From assembly GCA_023401925.1 (NCBI GenBank), contig JAEXDA010000019.1:136244-200243 (forward strand): a stretch of DNA of 64,000 nucleotides, written 5' to 3'. Of this stretch, positions 44,925 through 52,939 are shown piece by piece. A program made the translations under genes and the position numbers. Position 1 is the stretch's first letter; each line of letters opens with the position of its first letter. The stretch comes from Bacillota bacterium (GTDB lineage Bacteria; Bacillota; UBA4882; UBA8346). Under the pieces are notes generated by a model. It saw nothing but the letters and a program-made list of their open reading frames with translations. It was not told where the DNA came from and did not search any database.

Positions 44925-46094
44925 TTAATGATGAAACAATCGGAGTCCGGTTAGCACCATGACCATGCCATACTCATCACAAGCTTTGATTACAATATCC
45001 TCCCGGATCGAACCGCCGGGTTGCACCACATATTGAACACCGCTCCGGTGAGCCCGGTCAATGTTATCCCGGAACGGGAAAAAGGCATCCGAACCTAAGG
45101 TTACCTTGCGGAGTTTCTTAAGCCAGGATTCTTTGTCACTGGCCGAAAGCCTCTGCGGCACATGTTCCAACACCTCGCCCAGGAGTTCCAATTCCCGCTC
45201 GGTGGCATCATTGCGCAGGAATAAATCAATGGCGTTATCCCGATCGGGCCTGCCCAATCCTTTTTTAAATTGCAATCCCAAAACCTGTGGATGCTGCCTG
45301 AGATACCATAAATCCGCCTTTTCGCCCGCCAACCGCGTGCAATGAATTCGGGACTGTTGTCCGGCGCCGCATCCGATGATCTGACCGTTCACTACATAAC
45401 AAACCGAGTTGGACTGGGTATATTTAAGGGTAATCATGGCGATAATCATGTCTCTTTGGGCCTCTGGAGGCAGATCTTTACTATCCGTCACAATATTTTT
45501 TAAATACTCAAAACCGGGAACAATATCGTTTTTCCCCTGAACAAACTCCATCCCGAAAACACTTCGTCTTTCTATTTTCTCCGGTTCATAGCAAGGATCG
45601 ATTTGAACGATGTTATATTTACCGCCTTTTTTCTGTTTCAAAATTTCCAGCGCTTCTGGCGCATAACCCGGAGCGATGACGCCGTCGGAGACCTCTTTTT
45701 TAAGAAGCTGGGCCGTAGGTACGTCCACCGGGTCGCTTAAAGCCGCCCAATCGCCGAAAGAAGACATCCGATCCGCTCCCCTGGCTCTTGCGTAAGCACA
45801 GGCCAAGGGCGATAATTCAACTTCGTCTGTGAAATACGCTTTTTTCAATTCCGCAGAAAGAGGCAAGCCAACCCCAGCCCCAGCAGGGCTTACATGCTTG
45901 AACGATGCCGCAGCCGGTAAATTAAGGACCGTCATCAGCTCCTTCACCAGTTGCCAGGAGTTCAGGGCATCCAAAAAATTGATATACCCTGGATTCCCAT
46001 TTAAAATCTGAAAAGGCAGTTCACCGGCGGTGGCGTTTATTTCGGCCGGTTTCTGATGCGGGTTGCATCCATACTTCAACTGATAAGACTTCAT
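44925..46094 (-). CDS. Stand-alone AICAR transformylase (PurH C-terminal domain type)
   Basis: 389 residues. Contains the AICARFT part of PurH only: KYGCNPHQKPAEI, SFKHVSPAGAGVGLPL (the catalytic Lys-His pair), YTQSNSVCYVVNGQIIGCGAGQQSRIHCTRLAG, SDAFFPFRDNIDRAHRSGVQYVVQPGGS. The IMP cyclohydrolase domain is absent. It adds a formyl group from 10-formyl-THF to AICAR (ZMP). Three ATGs in a row follow AAGGGGA; the third (46094) has the best spacing. Directly under a ZTP riboswitch, which senses the phosphorylated forms of its own substrate. Confidence 0.93.
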   Translation of the reverse strand: MKSYQLKYGCNPHQKPAEINATAGELPFQILNGNPGYINFLDALNSWQLVKELMTVLNLPAAASFKHVSPAGAGVGLPLSAELKKAYFTDEVELSPLACAYARARGADRMSSFGDWAALSDPVDVPTAQLLKKEVSDGVIAPGYAPEALEILKQKKGGKYNIVQIDPCYEPEKIERRSVFGMEFVQGKNDIVPGFEYLKNIVTDSKDLPPEAQRDMIIAMITLKYTQSNSVCYVVNGQIIGCGAGQQSRIHCTRLAGEKADLWYLRQHPQVLGLQFKKGLGRPDRDNAIDLFLRNDATERELELLGEVLEHVPQRLSASDKESWLKKLRKVTLGSDAFFPFRDNIDRAHRSGVQYVVQPGGSIREDIVIKACDEYGMVMVLTGLRLFHH

Positions 46095-46133
46095 CATCAT
46101 TCCCCTTATCGAATTAAATTTGCTATATGAAAA

Positions 46134-46168
46134 CAAAAACCACCTGGGTCACTTTTCTACCCAGGCGG
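46134..46168 (-). terminator. Expression-platform terminator of the ZTP riboswitch
   Basis: Minus strand CCGCCTGGGT-agaaaagtg-ACCCAGGTGG then TTTTTGTTTT. The 5' arm is the last conserved part of the aptamer, so ligand binding and termination exclude each other (ZTP turns the operon on). Confidence 0.9.
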
Positions 46169-46228
46169 TCGGTAATCGTTTTTCTCATGCTCCCTATGGT
46201 TAATTCCATGACCCGCCAGTCGCATAAG
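46157..46228 (-). promoter_or_regulatory. ZTP (pfl) riboswitch aptamer
   Basis: Conserved blocks in order on the minus strand: ATGCGACTGGCG, then TGGAATTAACCATAGGGAGCAT, here split as a small hairpin plus GGGAGCAT, then ACCGACCGCCTGGGTAG. These match the ZTP/pfl consensus including the P1 (ATGC/GCAT) closure. It controls a gene for the 10-formyl-THF-dependent AICAR step, the classical ZTP regulon. Confidence 0.93.
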
Positions 46229-46247
46229 AAATTCCTATTTTGATTTA

Positions 46248-46276
46248 AGTATATGGGATTCCGGACTTGCTGTCAA
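46248..46276 (-). promoter_or_regulatory. Sigma-A promoter of the ZTP-riboswitch operon
   Basis: TTGACA (46276-46271) with 17 bases to TATACT (46253-46248), starting transcription just before the aptamer. Confidence 0.88.
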
Positions 46277-46328
46277 GGGTAAACCATTGCGGATTTCAAA
46301 TGAAAAAGATCAGATGGAAATCTTTTGG

Positions 46329-46360
46329 TTGACAACAATAGTACCATATAGTACTATTGT
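46329..46360 (+). promoter_or_regulatory. marR promoter overlapped by a perfect palindrome (operator)
   Basis: TTGACA (46329-46334), 17-base spacer, TACTAT (46352-46357). The palindrome ACAATAGTAC-catata-GTACTATTGT (46335-46360) has perfect 10-bp arms and covers spacer and -10. Very likely the MarR autorepression site; its left edge is about 50 bases from the divergent -35. Confidence 0.85.
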
Positions 46361-46379
46361 CTTGAAAACTTTGGAAAGG

Positions 46380-46835
46380 GTGTTTTTAAAAATTATTACC
46401 CAAACACAGGGCGGTTTTTTGATTTCTCAATTAAGTCAAGTTCAAAACAGGATTTTTGAAAAGCTCCTTAAAAATTACGGCATTGATGACTTCAACGGTC
46501 CGCAGGGCCGCATCCTCTTTATTTTATGGCAAAACGACGGGGTAACCATCAGTGAACTCGGTCAAAAAACTTCCCTTTCCAAGTCGACCCTCACCAGTAT
46601 GCTTGACCGGATGGACATGCAAGGGCATATCCTAAGAAATTACGATTCTAATGACCGACGCCAGATCCGGATTTCCTTAACAGAAAAAGCCAAGGCCCTC
46701 AATGAAAAATATCTTGAGGTGTCCAAACAGATGAACCGGATTTTCTATAAGGGTTTTTCCGATGAAGAAATTGCCGCCTTAGAAAAAAAACTGGCCGGAA
46801 TTCTCGCAAATTTGAAACGATATGAGAGAGGTTAG
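46380..46835 (+). CDS. MarR family transcriptional regulator
   Basis: About 150 residues. Winged HTH: GPQGRILFILWQNDGVTISELGQKTSLSKSTLTSMLDRM in pieces, wing NYDSNDRRQIRISLT. The frame is open from 46287, but the promoter puts the transcript start near 46364. Usable starts are TTG 46371, GTG 46380, or an ATT near 46392 spaced properly from AAAGGG; the true start is uncertain. It is followed after 3 bases by a flavin-reductase-like gene and is divergent from the ZTP operon. Confidence 0.88.
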   Translation: MFLKIITQTQGGFLISQLSQVQNRIFEKLLKNYGIDDFNGPQGRILFILWQNDGVTISELGQKTSLSKSTLTSMLDRMDMQGHILRNYDSNDRRQIRISLTEKAKALNEKYLEVSKQMNRIFYKGFSDEEIAALEKKLAGILANLKRYERG

Positions 46836-46838
46836 AAT

Positions 46839-47258
46839 ATGAATGAAAAAATCATGACTGAAATCAATAACTTGATTGCCGATACCCGTGATATCATTGT
46901 TTGTTCTGTGGACGGGCAAGGGTATCCCAACGCCAAGGCAATGTTTAAAATCACTCATGATCATGCAAAAACTTTTTATTTCTCCACCAATACTTCTGCT
47001 ATGAGAACCCAGCAATTTATGAAAAATCCTCAAGCTTGCCTCTATTTTTGCGGTAATGAAAAAATAAACGGATTCATGTTGATCGGCCGGATGGAAGTGT
47101 TGACCGATACTACAATCAAGGGGCAGTTCTGGCAGGAAGGTTGGGAAATATACTATCCCCAGGGAGTAACCGACCCGGACTATTGCATTTTGAAGTTTAC
47201 CGCCAAAGAAGGTAATTACTATCATGCTTTACAAAAGCATCGTTTCGATATCGAATAA
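46839..47258 (+). CDS. Pyridoxamine 5'-phosphate oxidase family protein
   Basis: 139 residues of the FMN-binding split-barrel fold: TRDIIVCSVDGQGYPNAKAMFKI, FYFSTNTSAMRTQQFMKNPQACLYF, and WEIYYPQGVTDPDYCILKF. Probably a general stress or flavin/F420-type protein, not PdxH. Directly follows marR (3-base gap) with its own GAGAGG site, so it is likely the repressed gene. Confidence 0.9.
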   Translation: MNEKIMTEINNLIADTRDIIVCSVDGQGYPNAKAMFKITHDHAKTFYFSTNTSAMRTQQFMKNPQACLYFCGNEKINGFMLIGRMEVLTDTTIKGQFWQEGWEIYYPQGVTDPDYCILKFTAKEGNYYHALQKHRFDIE

Positions 47259-47304
47259 CTCTTTCTATTTTCTCAATTCACATCCATGAACCCGGAGGCA
47301 AACT

Positions 47305-48000
47305 ATGAGTTTTAACGGATTTTATAGCAATACTTTGGAATTTCTCATTGAAAACAAGCTTAATGACAGTAAGTCGTGGTTTGAGGAACACAAAACGGAA
47401 TATAACGATTTCCTCCTCTCGCCCCTGAAAGAACTGGTGGGTGAATTAAGCAGCCATCTTTTGAAAATCGATCCGCTAATCGAGGTGACACCGGCTATCG
47501 GCAAAACCATTTCCCGTATTTACCGGGACACCCGCTTTTCCAAAGATAAATCGCTTTTCCGGGAAAATATGTGGTTGGTTTTCATGCGCAATAAAAAATC
47601 CGGTCCGGAGTGGCCCGCTTTTTACTTTGATATCTCTCCGATGCACTTTAGCTATGGCATGGGCTACTATGCAACATCCAAAGAAACCTTGCAACTCTAC
47701 CGGAAATATATCGCCGAAAGCCGCCCTGCCTTTTTACAGGCGCTGGCCTGTTATCAACAGCAAAATACCTTCCAATTCACCGGCGAAAAATATAAAAAAC
47801 TGCAGTCCGCCGCTTTCCCCGAAGCCGTCAAAGACTGGTATGTCCGTAAGAACATCAATTTTGACCATACTTCATCCAATTTGAAGCCCACTTTTTCCAA
47901 AAAGTTAGCCGGGGAGTTAAGGGCGGGTTATGATATTCTTCAGCCCATTTACGCTTTTTTATGTGATATCCAGGAACAAAGGCTTGCAGGCATTGAATAA
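47305..48000 (+). CDS. DUF2461 (TIGR02453) domain protein
   Basis: 231 residues. Family marks NDSKSWFEEHKTEYNDFLLSPLKELV, ISRIYRDTRFSKDKSLFRENM and YYFDISP-like AFYFDISPMHFSYGMG. Function unknown across bacteria. CCGGAGG site before ATG. Possibly the third gene of the marR unit (46-base gap). Confidence 0.9.
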   Translation: MSFNGFYSNTLEFLIENKLNDSKSWFEEHKTEYNDFLLSPLKELVGELSSHLLKIDPLIEVTPAIGKTISRIYRDTRFSKDKSLFRENMWLVFMRNKKSGPEWPAFYFDISPMHFSYGMGYYATSKETLQLYRKYIAESRPAFLQALACYQQQNTFQFTGEKYKKLQSAAFPEAVKDWYVRKNINFDHTSSNLKPTFSKKLAGELRAGYDILQPIYAFLCDIQEQRLAGIE

Positions 48001-48014
48001 TATTTTGATTATGG

Positions 48015-48251
48015 TCAGTGAATGAGTTTTTCCGGACTTTCTTCCTTAAAACCTGATTTCCCCATGAAAAGCTGATATTCATTGAGCAGGGCGTCAAATT
48101 CATTACTGGCCTGCAATACCTGGGCGTTGGTTACGCCATACTGACTCCAAGCCTTTTGAAGCTTTTCCCTGGCGAGGCTGAGTTTTATTTTAAGGCAGAT
48201 CATTTCTACCTGCATTTTCTTTTTCTCATCATAACCATGGTATAACAGCAC
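48015..48251 (-). CDS. Spo0E-like aspartyl-phosphate phosphatase
   Basis: 78 residues from a GTG at 48251 (GGAGGG 6 bases upstream). Two-helix Spo0E fold: CLKIKLSLAREKLQKAWSQYG, then VLQASNEFDALLNEYQLF with the SxxxD signature. Spo0E proteins remove phosphate from Spo0A and hold back sporulation. Its presence implies a sporulation phosphorelay in this organism. Confidence 0.75.
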   Translation of the reverse strand: MLLYHGYDEKKKMQVEMICLKIKLSLAREKLQKAWSQYGVTNAQVLQASNEFDALLNEYQLFMGKSGFKEESPEKLIH

Positions 48252-48401
48252 AACTTGCCCTCCGGTTATCAATTTTGATATAATAAAAGTGATTGTTTAT
48301 TGTTAGCCTTGTACGTGATGCGGGCCGTTCCCTGTGATATAGGGACAAGCCAATAATTAACTAGGGTAAAAGCGATCCGTTCGGCTTATCAATAGGGTCC
48401 G

Positions 48402-48475
48402 CCCTCATTCTATCTTTCTCTCCGCCAATCCTCCATCTTGCTTCCTCCCTGAAGGGAGAAAGAAAGAATGAGGGT
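48402..48475. repeat. Long imperfect inverted repeat
   Basis: CCCTCATTCTATCTTTCTC pairs with GAGAAAGAAAGAATGAGGG with one mismatch; loop of about 36 bases. No T-run. Confidence 0.7.
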
Positions 48476-48698
48476 TGGCATCCAAATGGACCGTAGTTTC
48501 CAAAATATTTCACCATATACCCTAGATATGGGTAATGATTAGCCCCCGGTGAATGAGGGTTGCCCTGAATATTTATCAGGATTCTTTTCAACGATTATCT
48601 AAAATATATATGGTGAATTAAATTTTATTGTTGTCAGAAATCACTGTTATAAAGCGAACGCCTATTTGATTTAACCTGCGTTCCTATCGGACGCGAAG

Positions 48699-48840
48699 CC
48701 CTTCCCATCTGAAGAGAATAATATAGCTGATTCAAGTGGAAGGGTAACCTTAACCCGCTGTAGTAAAAAGCATTTAGACTGCATAAGATTCGGTTACTCT
48801 CCCACTTTAGGGGGAGAGCAAGAGAGAGGTATAGACCAAC
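48699..48840. repeat. REP-like palindrome pair 1 (head to head)
   Basis: Two units in opposite orientation, 48699-48749 (minus) and 48792-48840 (plus). Each reads GGTTAC then YCTYCCAC, a loop, then GGGAGAG or GGGAAGGG. The plus unit continues GCAAGAGAGAGGTATAGACC, shared with the unit at 51704. The two GGTTAC ends face each other across a spacer of about 42 bases. Confidence 0.7.
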
Positions 48841-48909
48841 AATCAGCCTAGATAGATCCAGATTTTTATTTGTTTTGGCTTTATTTAATATAGCTCATAC
48901 AACTATTGA

Positions 48910-48960
48910 TTTCCAAATTGGATATCCATTGTCTTTATTTTAATTTCCAATTTGGAAATT
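48910..48960. promoter_or_regulatory. Tandem palindromes, probable XRE repressor operators
   Basis: 48942-48960 is a perfect 19-bp palindrome (AATTTCCAA-T-TTGGAAATT). 48910-48924 is a near copy (TTTCCAA-A-TTGGATA). Centres are 34 bases apart, about three helical turns, upstream of the XRE gene. Confidence 0.65.
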
Positions 48961-49013
48961 GTCAAGTGTTATTTTTATTTCCTTAAAAAATAAGCTTTAC
49001 ATAGGATGTTAAT

Positions 49014-49244
49014 ATGAAAAAACCCGTTAAAAACTTATTTAAAATTCACCTCATTCAACTCAGAGAAGAGGCGAATTTAACCCAAAAACAATTTGCCGAG
49101 GCCGTTAAAATTCCCAACAGCACGATCAATCGTTATGAAACCGGTATCCGTGTACCGGATTTTGACACTCTCATTACCCTCGCCGATTTTTTTGATGTCA
49201 GCACCGATTATTTGCTGGGAAGAACGGAGAAACGGAAAGGATAA
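49014..49244 (+). CDS. XRE-family HTH transcriptional regulator
   Basis: 76 residues, a single Cro/CI-type HTH: IQLREEANLTQKQFAEAV, then IPNSTINRYETGIRVPDFDTL, ending DVSTDYLLGRTE. No effector domain. Preceded by two TTTCCAA/TTGGAAA palindromes that it probably binds. Confidence 0.9.
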   Translation: MKKPVKNLFKIHLIQLREEANLTQKQFAEAVKIPNSTINRYETGIRVPDFDTLITLADFFDVSTDYLLGRTEKRKG

Positions 49245-49317
49245 AATTTCAATCGTTAGCGGGGAGTAGGGAATGGAAATGAAAAATTTGCTGTTGATCC
49301 GGAATTTTCTGCCTTGA

Positions 49318-50346
49318 ATGTTGATTATCCCTATGGTACTCATAGTTTCTTTCCTGCTATCCATTTGGCTAAGCCAGTACCGGCCTAAAGACAAAACCCC
49401 TCTCACGGCCACCCGCCAACCCCTCCCTGTTTTGCAGGCAGGGGAGCCCTTCGCCATTACCACTTTCAATATCGGCTATTGCGGCCTTGATGAGAGTCAG
49501 GATTTTTTTATGGACGGCGGGACAAGGTCGGGTTCAGGCAGTAAACCTCAAACCCTGGCGAATCTACAGGCAATTACCGCTTATTTGCAAACTCTGGGCT
49601 CTGATTTTCTTTTCATCCAGGAAATTGATAAAAAAGCCAAACGCAGTTTTTACCTGAACGAACTTTCTTACATGGACTCGCATTTTCCTGATTATGGAAT
49701 ATCCTTTGCCGTCAACTATAAAGTCCCTTATGTTCCCGTGCCGCTTACTCATCCCATGGGTTCTGTCCTTTCCGGTTTGGCGCTGCTTTCACGGTATAAA
49801 GCCGATTCCTGGACCCGGTATCAGTATCCGGGACGGGAAAATTGGCCCCGGCAACTGTTCGAACTGGAGCGTTGCTTTCTGGAAGCCAAAATCCCGCTGG
49901 ATAACGGCAAAATACTGCTTTTAATTAACTCTCATTTATCCGCCTTCGACAAAGGCGGCAGGATTCGCAAACTTCAATTGCAGTTCCTAAAAGAACATAT
50001 AGTGAATGAATATCAAAAGGGTCATTATGTGATTGCCGGGGGTGATTGGAATCACAACCTGCCCGCCACCCATCCCGAGAACTTTCTCCATCAGGAAGCT
50101 GCCCCTTTTTGGCTGCAAAATCTGCCTGCCGACTTCACGCCGAAGGGATTCCGCTGGGCCTGTGATCCGGGCATGCCCTCCGTTCGCACGGTTGCAAAAC
50201 CCTATCATCCAGGATCAAACTACACCGCTGTCATTGACGGTTTTTTGGTCTCTCCCAATGTGGATATTGTAAAGGTCCAAGGCCATCAACTTCATTTCGC
50301 CAGCAGCGATCACAACCCGGTGACTGCGGAATTTATTTTAAAATGA
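49318..50346 (+). CDS. Endonuclease/exonuclease/phosphatase family protein, membrane-anchored
   Basis: 342 residues. N-terminal membrane helix (LIIPMVLIVSFLLSIWLS), then the EEP fold: TTFNIGYCG, LFIQEIDKKAKR (catalytic Glu), INSHLSAFDKG, AGGDWNHN and SSDHNPVTAEF. Hydrolyses a phosphodiester outside the membrane; substrate unknown. There is no ribosome binding site before ATG 49318. A 14-codon ORF (49273-49317, MEMKNLLLIRNFLP) with a GGGGAG site ends at its start, so translation is either coupled or the true N-terminus was lost by a frameshift. Confidence 0.88.
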   Translation: MLIIPMVLIVSFLLSIWLSQYRPKDKTPLTATRQPLPVLQAGEPFAITTFNIGYCGLDESQDFFMDGGTRSGSGSKPQTLANLQAITAYLQTLGSDFLFIQEIDKKAKRSFYLNELSYMDSHFPDYGISFAVNYKVPYVPVPLTHPMGSVLSGLALLSRYKADSWTRYQYPGRENWPRQLFELERCFLEAKIPLDNGKILLLINSHLSAFDKGGRIRKLQLQFLKEHIVNEYQKGHYVIAGGDWNHNLPATHPENFLHQEAAPFWLQNLPADFTPKGFRWACDPGMPSVRTVAKPYHPGSNYTAVIDGFLVSPNVDIVKVQGHQLHFASSDHNPVTAEFILK

Positions 50347-50410
50347 AAAACAAAATATAATTACAAAGATAAATCAGCTTGGTAGCAACTCAAGTCGCCT
50401 ATTTATTCTC

Positions 50411-50564
50411 CCGCAGAGGCGCCAAGACGCAGAGTGCGAGATGCGCTTTGCAAGATATTTTTGGTAATTGGTGATATTGGTTGCCAACTCGCGAGTAGGA
50501 TACGCCTAGGCCAAAAAACATAATCTTAAAGCGTTTCTCATTTCTCTGCGCCTCTGCGCGAGAT
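50411..50564. repeat. Inverted CGCAGAGGCGC-type repeat
   Basis: CGCAGAGGCGCCAAGACGCAGAG at 50412-50434 (read in two parts, CGCAGAGGCG and ACGCAGAG) and its partial complement CTCTGCGCCTCTGCGCGAG at 50545-50563. The stretch between has no gene. This type of arm is found between genes in many unrelated bacteria. Confidence 0.6.
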
Positions 50565-50637
50565 ATTCTTTTGATTTTAAATCAATAGATAGCTGATAGA
50601 TCACTACATCTAAATAATCTGCTGAATTAATCTTATA

Positions 50638-51525
50638 TTAAAATCCCAGTTTCAGCTGTCTTCCGCCGGCCTTGTTGTTGATTCCTCCAATAATATCGGG
50701 CATTTGGTACGCAATCCCATAGTGTTCACATTCCTGCTGAAATAACCGGGATAATTTTTGATGATGGGGCGAGAAGCATTGATAGGAATTACCGAAGGCC
50801 TTGAGGTATTTCCATTTCAAACCGGGATAAAGCTTGTCAAGAGCCCCGTAAAAATACTCACGCTGCCCGTCTCTTAAGGTCATACCCATCGAAGAATAAA
50901 TAAATCTGGCTCCGTTGTCCGCAGCCAATCTGACAATCTCTAAAATATTTTCCGGAGTGTCGGAAATAAACGGCAAAATAGGCGTCATCAAGACACCGGC
51001 ATACATCCCCTGACCGCTCAATTTTTTGATAGCCGCAAAACGTTTGGAAGAAGCCGGAGCCGCCGGTTCAATCCGCCCCGCCAATTCATCATCCGCCGCA
51101 GTGATCGTAATCCCGATGCCCACCGGAGCGTGCAGGTTAATTTGTTTCAATAAATCAATATCGCCAACCACCAAGTCGCTCTTGGTGATGATGTGAACAC
51201 CGAAACCGTAGCGGCCGACAAGCTCCAAAGCCCCCCGTGTCAACGCGCAGTCAGCTTCATGCGGATTATAAGGATCGCTCATGGCGCCCGTGCCGATTAA
51301 CCCCTTTTTTCTCTTCCCTTTCAATTCTTTTTCAATGATTGCCAAAGCGTTTTCTTTGGCGACAATCTCATCAAAATTTTTCAACCCGTAACAATCGCTG
51401 CGGGAATCGCAATAAATGCATCCATGGCAGCAACCGCGGTAGATATTCATATTATACATGCAACCAAACCAGGATTCAGGATAAGATGTCCGATTAATGA
51501 TGGTTTTTGCGGGGATGAAATTCAT
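50638..51525 (-). CDS. Radical SAM protein, spore photoproduct lyase-like subfamily
   Basis: 295 residues from ATG 51525 (GAGGTG upstream). The cluster motif CCHGCIYC is a CxxxCxxC type, after NMNIYRGCC. Further: GTGAMSDPYNPHEA, HIITKSDLVVGDIDLL, GITITAADDELAGRIEP. These fit the SplB-like/Rv2578c group of radical SAM proteins of unknown reaction, not the classical spore photoproduct lyase. Acts in the cytoplasm with a 4Fe-4S cluster. Confidence 0.9.
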   Translation of the reverse strand: MNFIPAKTIINRTSYPESWFGCMYNMNIYRGCCHGCIYCDSRSDCYGLKNFDEIVAKENALAIIEKELKGKRKKGLIGTGAMSDPYNPHEADCALTRGALELVGRYGFGVHIITKSDLVVGDIDLLKQINLHAPVGIGITITAADDELAGRIEPAAPASSKRFAAIKKLSGQGMYAGVLMTPILPFISDTPENILEIVRLAADNGARFIYSSMGMTLRDGQREYFYGALDKLYPGLKWKYLKAFGNSYQCFSPHHQKLSRLFQQECEHYGIAYQMPDIIGGINNKAGGRQLKLGF

Positions 51526-51703
51526 TGCCACCTCAATGTTTTTTGGATGTTACTCTGATCAATTTTATTTACATATTTTGCACTATTGAAGCCTTCAAGC
51601 AAAATTAAGTCATTCATTTATTAAAAATATTTTTTCCTTAAATCCTAGATGAGTTGAAATAAATAATTTGAGCAAAAGACAAAACAAGTATCTAGACTGG
51701 CTG

Positions 51704-51881
51704 TAGGTCTATACCTCTCTCTTGCTCTCCCCCAATGGAGCTTTTTAATGAAGCGGATTCAGTGGGAGAGTAACCGATGCCGTCGAGGCCAAAAATTTTT
51801 TAGAGTTCAGCGGCTAGGGTTACTCTTCCACTGAAACAACTACTTTGAACAACATCGTTGGGGAAGAGCAAGAGTTAGGTC
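51704..51881. repeat. REP-like palindrome pair 2 (head to head)
   Basis: Units at 51704-51774 (minus) and 51818-51881 (plus), same family as 48699-48840. Shared blocks: GGTTACTCT, CCACTGAA, GGGGGAGAGCAAGAG or GGGGAAGAGCAAGAG, and AGGTATAGACC (minus unit). Spacer of about 43 bases between the facing GGTTAC ends. The Fpg-like gene is cut off within 30 bases of the right unit. Confidence 0.72.
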
Positions 51882-51908
51882 AAATAGACGTTCGTTTTCT
51901 AACAGCGA

Positions 51909-52355
51909 TTACTGACAACAACAAAATTTAATTTCATCCAGCGGGGAAATTTTTTGCTTGGCCCCTTGATAATAGGGATTATCAAATCGCCCCTCCGGAA
52001 AAGCCCAAAGGCCGCCATACATCTGCACCGAGCCAATCAGGGACGAAAAGTCCCCGAACTCAATTTGTAATTGATGCTTATCCGGCAATTTTTCCCCTGC
52101 AGGGTAATACCTTAGATTCACTCCATCGCCGAAAAGAATTCGCGCATCGCCCGCCATGATTTCAACCATGCCGCCACAAGCCACCGCCTTTTCAATGACG
52201 TGTTCCGCCAGCAGATCATGATAACGTTCGGGCTCCCCGTAAAACCAGGCAAATTTATGCGGAGACTTGTTGACATAAACATTCAAGACCCGCTTGCCTT
52301 GTAATTCCTTATTCACTTGTTCCGCTAGGACCGTGGCCTCGGGTAATTCCAGCAA
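51909..52355 (-). pseudogene. Fpg/Nei-type DNA glycosylase, truncated after the N-terminal domain
   Basis: The 148-codon frame begins MLELPEATVLAEQV (catalytic N-terminal region, Leu-Glu-Leu-Pro-Glu), continues through the beta-sandwich (LIGSVQMYGGLWAFPEG), then ends at LDEIKFCCCQ. The H2TH helices and zinc finger needed to bind DNA are missing; relatives are about 275 residues. The break is next to REP-like pair 2. Probably not a working enzyme. Confidence 0.72.
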
Positions 52356-52408
52356 AATGAATTCTCCCTTTATTGATTTTATTCTCGAAATATTCTTAGA
52401 ATGAATGA

Positions 52409-52437
52409 TTGTAACTTTATTACAATACTGTTATAAT
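52409..52437 (+). promoter_or_regulatory. Sigma-A promoter of the GNAT gene
   Basis: TTGTAA, 17 bases, TATAAT. The -35 is part of a TTGTAA-cttta-TTACAA palindrome (52409-52425) that may be an operator. Confidence 0.7.
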
Positions 52438-52468
52438 TTCTACATCAATATCCTTGGAGGCGCACATC

Positions 52469-52939
52469 ATGCCGGATATGCTCGTCAAATTATACTCCCT
52501 TCCCGATTATACCGCCGCCATAAGACAACTGAACGAATCAGGGATCATCATCCGGCGCGCCTTGGCCCCGGAATTGCACCTTATCCGGGAATGGGTAAAC
52601 GGTACCTTCAACCCTGCCTGGGCCAGCGAATGTGAAGTCGCCTTTTCCAATCATCCGGTTTCCTGCTTTATTGCCGCTGAAAATCAAAAAATAATCGGCT
52701 TTGCTTGTTACGATTCCACCTGCAAAAATTTATTCGGGCCAACCGGTGTCCATGATGAAGCAAGAGGAAAAGGGGTGGGAAAAGCTTTGCTCTTTGCCAG
52801 CCTAAACGATATGTATTCCCAAGGATACGCCTATGCGATTATTGGCGGAGCCGGACCGACCGAATTTTATGCCAAAACCGTCGGGGCTGTTATCATCGAA
52901 GATTCCGTTCCCGGCATTTATAAAGGCCTGTTGCGATAA
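52469..52939 (+). CDS. GNAT family N-acetyltransferase
   Basis: 156 residues from ATG 52469 (GGAGG upstream). Acetyl-CoA loop VHDEARGKGVGKALLFASL and IIGGAGPTEFYAKTVGAVII. N-terminal half binds an unknown amine. Single gene with its own promoter. Confidence 0.88.
   Translation: MPDMLVKLYSLPDYTAAIRQLNESGIIIRRALAPELHLIREWVNGTFNPAWASECEVAFSNHPVSCFIAAENQKIIGFACYDSTCKNLFGPTGVHDEARGKGVGKALLFASLNDMYSQGYAYAIIGGAGPTEFYAKTVGAVIIEDSVPGIYKGLLR

Larger units (their letters stand above)
48252..49013. other. Long non-coding region with hairpins and REP-like palindromes
   Basis: About 760 bases without a gene. It holds a long imperfect hairpin (48402-48475), a pair of REP-like palindromes (48699-48840) and two XRE-operator-like palindromes (48910-48960). 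A minus frame at 48361-48591 is a by-product of the hairpin. Confidence 0.7.

Noticed and set aside
48361..48591. 76-codon minus-strand ORF
   Set aside because: Covers a long inverted repeat; translation reflects the hairpin arms, not a protein.
50638..51525. Classical spore photoproduct lyase
   Set aside because: The motif spacing and conserved DPYNPHEA block fit the wider SplB-like group, and key SPL features are not seen.
48699..51881. CRISPR array
   Set aside because: Only four palindromic units in two inverted pairs, not regularly spaced direct repeats, and no cas genes.
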